DNA from: Bacteroidota bacterium
GTDB lineage: Bacteria; Bacteroidota; Bacteroidia; Chitinophagales; Chitinophagaceae
DNA length: 64,000 nt
Direction of reading: 5' to 3'
Assembly: GCA_023386555.1 (NCBI GenBank)
Contig: JAEWJK010000006.1
Coordinates: 1 to 64,000, forward strand
This document shows, piece by piece, positions 14,754 to 25,900 of this stretch (the first letter of the stretch is position 1; every line of letters starts with the position of its first letter). The notes beneath the pieces were generated by a model. It was not told where the DNA came from and searched no databases. It saw only the letters and a list, made by a program, of their open reading frames with translations. A program made the translations under genes and the position numbers.

Positions 14754-16730
14754 CTAACGTTTCTTGTTATTGACAAGCATCCATTTGGCCGTTTCATAAA
14801 ATGCAGAAGACATTATCGATGATCTTTGTTTCATCAATTTCTCTTCATCTTTACTCCATGTTGACTTATTGGAGTTCAACGGATAGATCATCTCTTCATC
14901 AAAGCGAAGACTTTTCATGTAATAAAAAGAATCAGTGATCCATCCGATCTTTTCTTCATCATGATAAATAACAAACGCTGCATTATTTCTTTTTGCAGGA
15001 TTCAATAAGTCTCTTCCAAGTGTGGTATTGGTATAACGTTGATGCACTAAACCAGCAATAGTTGGCAGCACATCGATCTGTGATACAACTTCTTTTCTGT
15101 GTTGCGGAAGTAATAAAGATGGTGCATAGAAAAGTAACGGCACATGTTCATCACTCAAACGTTGATCTGTCCACACATCAGGATATATAGCTCTTGCATT
15201 GCCGGCAATTCCATGATCACCTACAAAAACAAAAATGGTGTTATGAAAATATTCCTGCTTCTTAGCTAAATCAATAAAATGTTGAAATGAATGATCGGCA
15301 TAACGAAATGCATTGTATTCATCATTAGATAAGAAACCATATTTCAACAAAGTATCCTGCGGTACTTCTTTGATCTGAAAGTCTTTTTCATTTTCAGGAA
15401 TGGTGTAAGGACGATGATTTCCTGCAGTTTGAATTACTGCAAAAAATGGTTTATCCTGTTTTGATAAAACTGTATTAGCTTCTGTGAAAAGATCTTTATC
15501 ACTAATGCCCCAAACATTTACTTTAGGCGATTTGAAACTACCCTCTTCATAAATGTTAAGTCCCTTAATATTCTTTACAAGGCCTCTGTAATTGTTGAAT
15601 TCACTGCTTCCACCAATGAAATAATATTTGCTATATTCTTCAAAGTTATTGATGATGGTATGCTGATCAAGTGATTCAATATTGCGTGTAGAGAACTTGG
15701 ATCTTTGCACATCAGGAATACCTGTTAGCGTTGCAAACATTCCTCTTGCGGTAGAAAAATGTGGGGTAAAACATCTTTCGAAGAAGATGCCTTCCTTAGA
15801 TATTTGTTCAAAATAAGGACTGGCATCTAGCGGATTTCCACTCATCGAACTTTTATACATGCTGAATGATTCACAGATCACCAATACAATATTTGGTTTA
15901 CTTTCTAATGAACCACTGCCAGGATATAATGATCTTCTGTAACCATCGACATTCAATGAATCCAGTTGAAGAAAATCCTTCATCACAGGATAATAATCTT
16001 TTGCTTTCAGATCTTTTACTTCCGGTGTACGAAAACGAAGAGTGGTGAAGAAATTTTGTAATGGATTTAATGCTAAATAGGCTTTGAAATTATCTTTCAA
16101 TGCAAAAGCATCATCTCTTTTTAATGGAGTGAAAGAAAAGCTTCCGTAAATACCGAGAGCCATACACAATGTTGCCATCAGGTACCAGTTTCTCCGATAA
16201 TTGATTTCAGCCTGACTGTTTACTTTCTCCACACGTTGGTGAGTTCTGTTGTACATCGTATAGAACACATATCCTACGATGATCAATGCAATAACGATCC
16301 AGAAAATGGGATAAGATTCCCAAAGCATCTCCATCGATATCTTGGCATCTTCATAAAAATTCAAAGCACTGGCATTGAGCCTTGTACTTACATAAGCAAA
16401 ATGGCCATAGTCTGCTCCAAAGAAAAATATGATGATGAATGTTGCTGCAGCAAGATAACTGGTCCAGATTTTTCTTGCACGTTCAGAACTGTAAGGTGAA
16501 AAAGTTGGTATATAACTCAATAAAACAATTGGTAGTAATAAGAAACATATCCAGCGAATATCGAAAGCTAACCCTAATGAAAAAGAGGGTAAGGCTTCAA
16601 AGAAAGAAACTTCCTCAGGACGAAATGCAATGAACGTTGATAACCTGAATAATGTAAACACCAGCAGCATGATGAAGAATAACTTCACCACCCATTGAAT
16701 CGTCTTCGGAACTCTTAGCCTGATCAGCAT
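14754..16730 (-). CDS. LTA synthase family membrane sulfatase (copy B)
   Basis: A 658-residue protein with about five N-terminal transmembrane helices (to about residue 190) and an extracytoplasmic sulfatase-fold domain. Motifs fit the LtaS/phosphoglycerol-transferase family: a metal-site Glu in VLVICESFSMYKSS, a Thr-containing segment STARGMFATLTGIP, and the metal ligands of VFVGDHG. Relatives transfer phosphoglycerol or phosphoethanolamine to lipids or glycans. Gram-negative members do not make lipoteichoic acid, so the substrate here is probably another envelope lipid or glycan. The start overlaps the stop of the neighbouring paralogue by one base (TAATG). Both proteins are 658 residues long and align throughout. 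Confidence 0.88.
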   Translation of the reverse strand: MLIRLRVPKTIQWVVKLFFIMLLVFTLFRLSTFIAFRPEEVSFFEALPSFSLGLAFDIRWICFLLLPIVLLSYIPTFSPYSSERARKIWTSYLAAATFIIIFFFGADYGHFAYVSTRLNASALNFYEDAKISMEMLWESYPIFWIVIALIIVGYVFYTMYNRTHQRVEKVNSQAEINYRRNWYLMATLCMALGIYGSFSFTPLKRDDAFALKDNFKAYLALNPLQNFFTTLRFRTPEVKDLKAKDYYPVMKDFLQLDSLNVDGYRRSLYPGSGSLESKPNIVLVICESFSMYKSSMSGNPLDASPYFEQISKEGIFFERCFTPHFSTARGMFATLTGIPDVQRSKFSTRNIESLDQHTIINNFEEYSKYYFIGGSSEFNNYRGLVKNIKGLNIYEEGSFKSPKVNVWGISDKDLFTEANTVLSKQDKPFFAVIQTAGNHRPYTIPENEKDFQIKEVPQDTLLKYGFLSNDEYNAFRYADHSFQHFIDLAKKQEYFHNTIFVFVGDHGIAGNARAIYPDVWTDQRLSDEHVPLLFYAPSLLLPQHRKEVVSQIDVLPTIAGLVHQRYTNTTLGRDLLNPAKRNNAAFVIYHDEEKIGWITDSFYYMKSLRFDEEMIYPLNSNKSTWSKDEEKLMKQRSSIMSSAFYETAKWMLVNNKKR

Positions 16731-18706
16731 TATTTCTTCTTTTTATTATTCAGCAATAAATATCTTGATGTTTCATAAAAAGCAGTAGTGATGGATTTGT
16801 ATTGGTTCAACATTGTTCTATCGGCTTTCACCGGTTCGTTATTGGTGAGTGAAGTGATAGATTCCTGGCCGGTATTCAACTTATAATTATAATAGTATAA
16901 ACTATCAACGACACCGATCTGTTTTATATCCGGATCCATTATAAATGCATATTTCCTCTCGTTGGCTGATAAAAGACTTTTACCAAGGCTTGAATTGGAA
17001 TATGGAATACCACAGATGGCTGCAATAGTGGGTAATACATCAACCTGCGATGCCGGTAACTTAGAAGTTTGTGGGTGAAGGTTTTTTGGATAATAAAATA
17101 GCAGCGGCACATGCATGTTGGTTAGTCCCTCATTGGTCCATGCTTTTGGAAACATAGTGCCTGCATCACCTCTTATTCCATGATCTCCTACAAAAACAAA
17201 CAGTGTATTTTTAAAATACTTCTCTTTGGATGCAGCCTCCATAAATTTCTTCATCGCATAATCAGCATAACGAAATGCATTGTACTCATCTGCTGAAGCA
17301 AAACCATATTTATTCAAAGAATCCTGCGGAACTTTTTGAACTTTAAATTCATCAAGATCTTTTTCCGGAATGGTGTATGGACGATGATTGCCTGCAGTTT
17401 GAATTACAGCAAAGAATGGCTTTTGTTGTTTGGCAAGCACTTCATTTGTTTCAAGAAAAAGTTCTTTATCGCTGATGCCCCAGACATCAATCTTCTCAGC
17501 TTTAAAATCGTCTTCCTCATACAGCTTCACTCCTTCAATATTATTCACCAGTAAACCCTGAATGTTAGCCCAACTTGTACTTCCGCCGATGAAATATAAT
17601 TTATCGTGATTTTTAAAATCGTTGATAATCGTTCGTTGATCAACTGCAGCAGGATTACGGCTTGCTGTTTTGGTTAACGAAACATCAGGAATACCTGTTA
17701 TGGTAGCCCAAACACCTCGTGCAGTTCCATAATGAGGTGTGAAACATCTCTCATAAAACAATCCTTGTTTTACCAATGAAGCAAAATATGGAGTAGTGTT
17801 CAATGGATTTCCATACATCGAACTTTTATACGCACTGAACGATTCACATATAACCAATACTACATTCTGTGGTGCATCAACATTTGCTGTGCCTTCAAAA
17901 TTTCTATTAAAGTTTAAAGTATTAGTATCAACAGTAGTATCTACAGCGAGATACTTGCTCATCCATCCATAACTTTCTTTTACTTTCTGCTCATCAAAAG
18001 AAGTATGGCGGAATTTTAATGAACTGAAGAAAGACTGAAACGGATTCATAGCAAGATTGGCAGCATAATCACTCCGTAAATTGTAAGCGTCACTCCATCT
18101 TAATGGGTACTGTCCTACCCTGCCGAAAATTCCAACAGCTAATAATAAAAAGAAAACAATTCCCCAACCCCATTTGCTTGTTCTGGTTGAAACGATTGGC
18201 TTAGATAATATATAATTGTAAGTAGCATTGGTTATCCAGATGAACAATGCTGTGCTGACTATAATACCAAGTATCATCCAAAGCACAGGGTAACTCTGCC
18301 ACATCATCTTCATGGATATGCCTGCATCTTCAACGTAATTCAGCAGGCTTGCATTCATCCGTTGTGAGAGATAAGCATAATTAGTAAAATCAACCAAATA
18401 AAAAAGTACAAGTACCAATATGAAGATGAGCCATAGCGTTAATGCAACAGTTCTCCCGGCTTTCTTATTCAGCGGATGAAGAAACTTGATACTGCCGATG
18501 AGAAAAAGTATCAAAGCTACTATTGAAATGATCCTAAGATCATATCTAAGACCTAAAACAAATGAAGGAACCAGTTCCTTAAAACTCTCAACCGGTACCG
18601 GAAAAAGCCACGTAAGCGTTAACCTTAACACCGTCATTATAAAAAGGAAAATTAAGCCTGTGAGGCTAATCCATTGTATGTATCTTGGCACTTTCAATTT
18701 TTGCAT
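16730..18706 (-). CDS. LTA synthase family membrane sulfatase (copy A)
   Basis: A 658-residue paralogue of the next gene, with the same layout: five N-terminal helices and a sulfatase-type catalytic domain with LVICESFSAYKSS, GTARGVWATITGIP and VFVGDHGIRG. The ATG at 18706 (MQKLKVPRYIQW) is chosen over an in-frame TTG at 18727 because copy B begins in the same way (RVPKTIQWV). The strong similarity and tail-to-head coupling point to local tandem duplication. It is divergent from the PAP2 phosphatase gene at 18777, leaving only 70 bp for both promoters. Confidence 0.88.
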   Translation of the reverse strand: MQKLKVPRYIQWISLTGLIFLFIMTVLRLTLTWLFPVPVESFKELVPSFVLGLRYDLRIISIVALILFLIGSIKFLHPLNKKAGRTVALTLWLIFILVLVLFYLVDFTNYAYLSQRMNASLLNYVEDAGISMKMMWQSYPVLWMILGIIVSTALFIWITNATYNYILSKPIVSTRTSKWGWGIVFFLLLAVGIFGRVGQYPLRWSDAYNLRSDYAANLAMNPFQSFFSSLKFRHTSFDEQKVKESYGWMSKYLAVDTTVDTNTLNFNRNFEGTANVDAPQNVVLVICESFSAYKSSMYGNPLNTTPYFASLVKQGLFYERCFTPHYGTARGVWATITGIPDVSLTKTASRNPAAVDQRTIINDFKNHDKLYFIGGSTSWANIQGLLVNNIEGVKLYEEDDFKAEKIDVWGISDKELFLETNEVLAKQQKPFFAVIQTAGNHRPYTIPEKDLDEFKVQKVPQDSLNKYGFASADEYNAFRYADYAMKKFMEAASKEKYFKNTLFVFVGDHGIRGDAGTMFPKAWTNEGLTNMHVPLLFYYPKNLHPQTSKLPASQVDVLPTIAAICGIPYSNSSLGKSLLSANERKYAFIMDPDIKQIGVVDSLYYYNYKLNTGQESITSLTNNEPVKADRTMLNQYKSITTAFYETSRYLLLNNKKKK

Positions 18707-18776
18707 GGGGTTGGCAAAGGTAATCAATTGAAAAAAGGTTTTATTGTCGCTAACCCCTTGCTAAGGAATCTTTAAT

Positions 18777-19379
18777 ATGTTAAATACTCTCTTGCTGAAA
18801 GATGGTTTGTTTGATAAGCTGCTGGAATTTGACAGGTGGTTATTTATTAAGATAAATAGTGAATGGTCGAATTCATTTTTTGACTCGATATTTCCTTTCT
18901 GGAGACATTCTGATACCTGGCTTCCTTTGTATTTATTCCTGTTTCTTTTTATGGTGATGAATTTTGGCTGGAAATCTATTCCCTGGATGCTAATGTTAGG
19001 ATTGACGGCAGGAATTTGTGATCAGATCAGCAGTTCATTTATAAAAGAGTTCGTTGGACGAATAAGGCCTTGCAGGGAAGAATCATTGATGGGTATAGTT
19101 GATTTCAGGATTTTGTACTGTCCTCAAAGTGGAAGTTTTACATCCTCCCATGCCACCAATCATTTTGGTGTGGCTATGTTTATTTACTTAACCATGAAGG
19201 ATGTATTTAAAAAAGCAGGTCTTTGGTTTTTTGTGTGGGCTGCAACGATTTGCTATGGTCAGGTTTATGTTGGAGTACATTACCCATTTGATGTAATTGG
19301 CGGAGCAATTTTAGGCTGCGTAATTGGCTATCTTATGGCATTCCTTTTTAAAAAGCAACCAATATTAGCTTATAAGTAA
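18777..19379 (+). CDS. PAP2-superfamily membrane phosphatase
   Basis: A 200-residue membrane protein with the three PAP2 motifs: KEFVGRIRP (KX6RP), SGSFTSSHATN (a variant of PSGH with the catalytic His) and GQVYVGVHYPFDV (GX3HX3D). About five membrane helices. The family removes phosphate from lipid phosphates or undecaprenyl diphosphate. It is divergently placed against the LTA-synthase-like pair, so a shared role in envelope lipid turnover is possible but inferred. Confidence 0.9.
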   Translation: MLNTLLLKDGLFDKLLEFDRWLFIKINSEWSNSFFDSIFPFWRHSDTWLPLYLFLFLFMVMNFGWKSIPWMLMLGLTAGICDQISSSFIKEFVGRIRPCREESLMGIVDFRILYCPQSGSFTSSHATNHFGVAMFIYLTMKDVFKKAGLWFFVWAATICYGQVYVGVHYPFDVIGGAILGCVIGYLMAFLFKKQPILAYK

Positions 19380-19380
19380 A

Positions 19381-19812
19381 CTACCTATTTTTTAGGAGTT
19401 CAATAATTGTCTTCGCAATACTCCTTATTTCTTCTATCCCATTGGGCTTGACGATATAAGAAAAAGCTCCCAACTCCATACATTTTTTCTGGTAAACCGG
19501 TGAATTAGACGTACTCCAAACTACTTTCACCACATCCTTATACTTTTCAATGTCTTTTATCTTCAGTAATATTTCTGCTCCACTTATCTCCGGAAGGTTA
19601 TAATCCAATAAAATAAGTGAGGGAGTAGTTGTTGATTCCGCTATGTTGTTCAATAATTTCAAGGCTTTACTTCCGGTATTCGCCACCAGGAATTTTATAG
19701 AATCATCTTTTTGTTTGATAGCTTCTATCAACATTTCCTGATCATCAATATCATCTTCAGCAAGTAATATAAGATGATTATTCTCAATGTGTTGAATGGA
19801 ATTCAATTTCAA
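19381..19812 (-). CDS. single-domain response regulator
   Basis: A 143-residue receiver-only protein. Acidic pocket AEDDIDD (about 18-24), phosphoacceptor Asp70 in LILLDYNLPE, a switch Ser/Thr in VWSTSNSP, and Lys in YIVKPNG are all present. No output domain, so it works by phosphotransfer or protein contact. The start must be a TTG (19812, or 19806), since no ATG is available upstream of the first strand. It lies convergent to the PAP2 gene (1-bp gap) and divergent from the large HAMP kinase, which it may serve. Confidence 0.88.
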   Translation of the reverse strand: MKLNSIQHIENNHLILLAEDDIDDQEMLIEAIKQKDDSIKFLVANTGSKALKLLNNIAESTTTPSLILLDYNLPEISGAEILLKIKDIEKYKDVVKVVWSTSNSPVYQKKCMELGAFSYIVKPNGIEEIRSIAKTIIELLKNR

Positions 19813-19983
19813 TTGGATTTATGTTATTCGAAGATATTGTTTTGAATTGGAATGAAAATTTATTGCGGAATAACTTGTAGAATTCTCAGTATATAATTTT
19901 CTACACTCTTAGCACACTATTTGAAGAATTACCTCTTGTCTTACGAAAAACCCCAATTCAAAAAAAACTTATAATACCTCATA

Positions 19984-22900
19984 ATGGCAACAAAACGTGG
20001 TAAAACAGACGGAACAGTGAAAGCCGTTCCAACACCTATTTCACCAGAAATAGCAAAATCACTTGCACCAATGGAAAAAACTATCCCAGATTTTCCCCAA
20101 AATGGGGATTCACTCTCACCTACCAGCAGAAACGGTGAAAGCACTTTAGACTTAAAAGAATTATTGAAAGTTCTTTCAGAAGTAAAAAATGGAAATTTTT
20201 CCGTTCGTATGCCTGTCGATCTGGTGGGTTTTGACGGTAAAATTTGTGATACATTAAATGATATCATCACCATGAATGAGATCCTTATGACCGAACTTAC
20301 CACTGCTGGTAATACAATCGGAAAAAAAGGAAATCTTACTCACCGGATTGAACTTCCAAGACATGCTCGTGGTGCCTGGAGTTCTGGTGTTGATGCGATT
20401 AACGGGCTTATCTCCGATCTGGTTCATCCAACAATTGAAATAGCACACGTAATTGGCTCAGTAGCAAAAGGTAATCTTAGCCAGGAAATGCCATTACAAA
20501 TTGGTGATCACGTTCTGCAGGGTGAGTTCAAAAGAATCGCACAAGAAGTGAACGACATGGTGAAGCAGTTGAACCTCTTTTCCATGGAGGTTACAAGGGT
20601 AGCCCGAGAGGTAGGTACAGAAGGTAAACTGGGTGGCCAGGCTCGTGTAAAGGGTGTAGCAGGTGTATGGAAAGATCTTACAGACTCCGTAAACCAGATG
20701 GCTGGTAACCTTACAGCCCAGGTACGTAATATCGCTGAAGTAACAACAGCCGTTGCTAACGGAAACTTATCGAAAAAAATTACAGTGGATGTTCAGGGTG
20801 AGATCCTTGACCTTAAAAATACCATCAATACCATGGTGGATCAGCTTAACTCCTTCTCTTCCGAAGTAACCCGTGTTGCTCGTGAGGTGGGTACCGAAGG
20901 TAAACTTGGTGGTCAGGCTGAGGTACAAGGTGTTGCAGGAACCTGGAAAGACCTGACAGATTCTGTAAACCAGATGGCATCTAACCTTACTGGCCAGGTA
21001 CGTAATATTGCTGAAGTAACAACAGCGGTAGCAAGAGGTGATTTATCAAGAAAAATCACTGTGGATGTAAAAGGTGAGATCCAGGAGTTGAAGAATACCA
21101 TTAATACGATGGTGGATCAGCTTAACTCCTTCTCTGCTGAGGTAACCCGTGTGGCTCGTGAAGTGGGTACGGAGGGTAAATTAGGTGGTCAGGCTACGGT
21201 AAAAGGCGTTGGTGGTGTATGGAAGGATTTGACCGACTCTGTAAACCAGATGGCAGGTAATCTTACAGCACAGGTACGTAACATTGCCGACGTAACAACA
21301 GCGGTAGCAAAAGGTGACCTTTCAAGAAAGATCACGGTGGACGTTAAAGGTGAGATCCTTGACTTGAAGAATACGATCAACACCATGGTGGATCAGCTTA
21401 ACTCATTCGCTTCTGAGGTAACTCGTGTGGCTCTTGAGGTAGGTACCGAAGGAAAGCTTGGTGGTCAGGCGAAAGTACAGGGTGTGGGTGGTACATGGAA
21501 AGATTTGACAGACTCAGTAAATAATATGGCTGGTAACCTTACAGCCCAGGTACGTAATATTGCTGAAGTAACAACAGCGGTAGCAAATGGTGACCTCTCC
21601 AAAAAAATCACCGTAAACGTACAAGGTGAGATCCTTGAGTTGAAGAATACGATCAATACGATGGTGGATCAGCTGAACTCATTCGCATCTGAGGTAACAA
21701 GGGTGGCTCTTGAGGTAGGTACAGAAGGTAAACTTGGTGGTCAGGCGAAAGTGCAGGATGTTGGTGGTACATGGAAAGATTTGACCGACTCGGTAAACCA
21801 GATGGCAGGTAACCTTACAGCCCAGGTACGTAACATTGCCGAGGTAACGACAGCGGTAGCAAAAGGTGACCTATCCAGAAAAATTACGGTGGACGTACGT
21901 GGTGAGATCCTCGAATTAAAGAATACGATCAACACGATGGTGGATCAGCTGAACTCTTTCGGTTCAGAGGTATTCCGTGTGGCTCGGGAGGTGGGTTCTG
22001 AAGGTAAACTTGGTGGACAAGCCGACGTACCTGGTGTGGAAGGATTATGGAAAGACTTAACAGACTCAGTAAATAAAATGGCCTCTAACCTTACCGGACA
22101 GGTAAGGAATATCGCAGAGGTAACGACAGCCGTTGCTAACGGTGACCTATCTAGAAAGATCGAGGTGGACGTTAAAGGTGAGATCCTCGAGTTGAAAAAC
22201 ACGATTAATACGATGGTGGAACAGCTTCGTGCCTTCGCTTCTGAGGTAACGAGGGTTGCCCGTGAAGTTGGTACAGAAGGAAAACTTGGTGGTCAGGCTC
22301 ACGTACCTGGAGTTGGTGGTACATGGAAAGATTTGACGGACTCTGTAAACCAGATGGCATCCAACCTTACCGGTCAGGTACGTAACATCGCTGAAGTTGC
22401 GATTGCCGTGGCTAATGGAGACATGAGTAAGAAAATTACGGTTGACGTACGTGGTGAGATCCTTCAGCTGAAAGAAACCCTTAACACGATGGTGGATCAG
22501 CTTCGTGCCTTCGCATCTGAGGTAACAAGGGTGGCTCGAGAGGTAGGTACCGATGGTAAATTGGGTGGTCAGGCCTTCGTACCAGGTGTTGCAGGTACAT
22601 GGAAAGATTTGACTGACTCTGTTAACCAGATGACCGGTAACCTTACAGCTCAGGTTCGTAACATCGCTGAAGTAACAAAAGCAGTGGCTTCAGGTGATTT
22701 AAGTAAAAAAGTAACGATTGACGTTAAAGGTGAGATCCTTGATCTTAAGAATACGATCAATACGATGGTGGATCAGCTGAACTCCTTCGCTTTCGAGGTA
22801 ACAAGGGTTGCCCGTGAGGTAGGAACAGAAGGTAAGCTTGGTGGTCAGGCTGAAGTGCAAGGTGTGGCCGGTACATGGAAAGATTTGACCGACTCAGTAA

Positions 22901-25900
22901 ACATGATGGCCTCTAACCTTACTAACCAGGTAAGGGGAATTGCGAAAGTTGTGACGGCCGTTGCAACTGGTAATCTGAAACAAAAACTTTCAATCGTTTC
23001 TCGTGGTGAGGTAGCTCAATTAACTGAAACCATCAACGAGATGATCGATACACTTGCAACATTCGCCGACCAGGTAACTACTGTGGCTCGTGAGGTGGGT
23101 GTTGAAGGTAGATTAGGTGGCCAGGCTTCTGTACCTGGTGCATCCGGTATCTGGAAGAACCTTACAGAAAACGTAAACCAGCTTGCGGAGAACCTTACCA
23201 CTCAGGTACGTGCCATCTCTGAAGTGGCTTCGGCGGTAACGAAAGGTGATCTTACACAGATGATTCGTGTGGAAGCGAAAGGTGAGGTTGAGGAATTGAA
23301 AGATACCATCAACCAGATGATTGCTAACCTGAAAGAAACAACATTACGTAACCAGGAACAAGACTGGCTGAAATCAAACCTTGCGAAGTTTACACAGATG
23401 TTGCAGGGTCAGAAAGATCTTTCTACGGTAACAAAACGTATCCTTTCAGAACTTGCCCAGGTTGTAAACGCTCAACAAGGTATGTTCTACATTCTTGAGC
23501 AGGATGAAAATATTGAAGACAAAAAGCTGAAACTATTCTCAGCTTATGCATATAGCGAAGAGCTAAATGTTTCAAGAGAATTTGCAGTAGGGCAAGGTCT
23601 TGTTGGACAGTGTGCTCTCGAAAAAGAAAGAATTCTTCTTACAAACGTTCCGAAAGAATACATAAAGATCGGTTCCGGTTTAGGAGAAGCAGCTCCGGTT
23701 TCAGTTATCGTTCTACCGGTATTATTTGAAACTGATATCAAAGCGGTAATTGAATTGGCTTCTTTCGGTCAGTTCTCTGACACTCACTTAGACTTCTTAA
23801 GCCAGTTAACCGAATCAATTGGTATCGTATTGAACACGATCGAAACCAACTCAAGAACAGAAGAACTTCTTGAACAATCTCAATCATTGACAGATGAGTT
23901 AAGAAGAACCAACGAAGAGTTACAGGATAAAGCGCATCTTCTTGTTAAGCAAAAAGAAGAGGTAGAAGCGAAGAACAAAGAGGTGGAAGAAGCTCGTCGT
24001 TCACTCGAAGAAAAAGCAGAGCAGTTACAGCTCACTTCGAAGTACAAATCAGAGTTTCTTGCAAACATGTCGCATGAGTTGCGTACTCCGTTGAACTCGC
24101 TTCTTATCCTTGCTCAGCAGTTGTATGAGAACCATGAAGGTAATCTTACCGAAAAGCAGATCAGGTATGCGAAAACAATTCACTCTTGTGGTGATGACCT
24201 GATCCAACTGATTAATGATATTCTCGACTTGTCTAAGATCGAATCTGGTTATATCTCTACTGACTTCATCAATGTTCGATTCAACGAGATCACTGCGTTT
24301 GTTGAAACTACCTTCAAACACGTTTCTGAGAATAAGAATTTGAAGTTCAGTATTGAGATGGATAAGAATCTTCCAGATAGTCTTGAAACAGATATTCAGC
24401 GTTTGAATCAGATCCTGAAGAACCTTTTATCGAATGCATTTAAGTTCACAGAAAAAGGTGAGGTTAAACTCAAGATATACGAAGCCAATAAAAACTGGAG
24501 AGGATTATATACCAGTCTTGAAAAAGCAAGTAAAGTGGTTGCATTCGAGATAAAGGATACAGGTATTGGTATTTCAAAAGACAAACAAAACATCATCTTC
24601 GAAGCCTTCCAGCAAGCTGAGGGTTCTACTTCAAGAAAATACGGAGGTACTGGTCTTGGTCTTTCTATCTCAAGAGGTCTTGCAGATCTATTGGGTGGTT
24701 CTATTGAACTCGAAAGTGAACCAGGAAGAGGAAGTTCATTCACGCTCTTCCTCCCTATCGACTATAATCCAAACAATGTTAAGAGAGAAAAACAGAGCAG
24801 CTTAACTGTTACTGAATATAAACTGGATTCTGATAATTCATCTATATCATCAGTTCCTACTGTAAAACTACCGGAAAGAGACCTGGATGCTATCAATGAG
24901 ATCATCAATGAAGTTGGTGATGATAGAAACATGATCTACAGTGGTGATAAAGTAGTGCTTGTTGTTGAAGACGATGTAAGGTTTGGAAAGATCATGGTAG
25001 AAAAAGCCCATGAGATGGATCTTAAGATCGTTGTAGCTACCCATTTTGGTGAAGTATTCGATCTCACAAATAAGTTCAACCCAATTGCAATTACATTGGA
25101 TGTAAAACTTCCGGATGCAAGTGGTTGGAAGATTCTTGATCTCTTCAAAAATGATGTGAATCTTCGTCATATTCCTGTTCACCTGATTTCCGGTGAAGAA
25201 AACAGGTTATTGGCAATGCAGCGTGGTGCAAGAAGTTTCCACCTGAAGCCATTGAAAAACGAAGCCCTTTCTGTATTGTTTGATGACATCGTAGATTATC
25301 ACAGCCGCAAGCCTAAGAAACTTTTATTGATCGAAGACAATGAATTGGATTCATCACAGATCGCTAAAGTGCTTGATAATCCTGACCAGGTGGATATTGA
25401 GATTGCATCAACCGGTAAAGAAGGATTAGAGTTATTGCAAAAGAATTCTTACGATTGTATCATTGTTGATTACATGCTGCCAGATATTGGAGGTATGGAA
25501 TTCCTTACAGAGATCAACAACGTAAAGAAATTAGCAATGACACCGGTGCTCATCTATTCAGCTAAAGATTTTGCTCCGAAAGAAAAAACTCAATTAAAAC
25601 AGTATGCAAACAGGATATTGTTGAAGAGTGTGAACTCATTGGAATTGCTACTCGAAGAAACCGTTCTTCATCTTCACCTCTGTCATAAAGATCTTCAACC
25701 TGCTAAGAGAAAGATCATTGAAGATCTGAGATCAAGAGAAGATGTGCTGGCGAATAAAACTGTGCTGGTAGTGGATGATGATGTAAGAAATCTTTTCGCT
25801 CTTACCACTGCATTCGAAAGACATAACATTAAAGCTATCACTGCAGAAAGTGGACAAGAAGCAATCAATATTTTGGGTGAAAATGATAATATTGATATTG

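Noticed and set aside
20913..23201. Series of minus-strand frames of about 60-85 codons across the HAMP repeats
   Set aside because: They recur with the 276-bp period, so they are shadows of the repeated coding sequence on the other strand.
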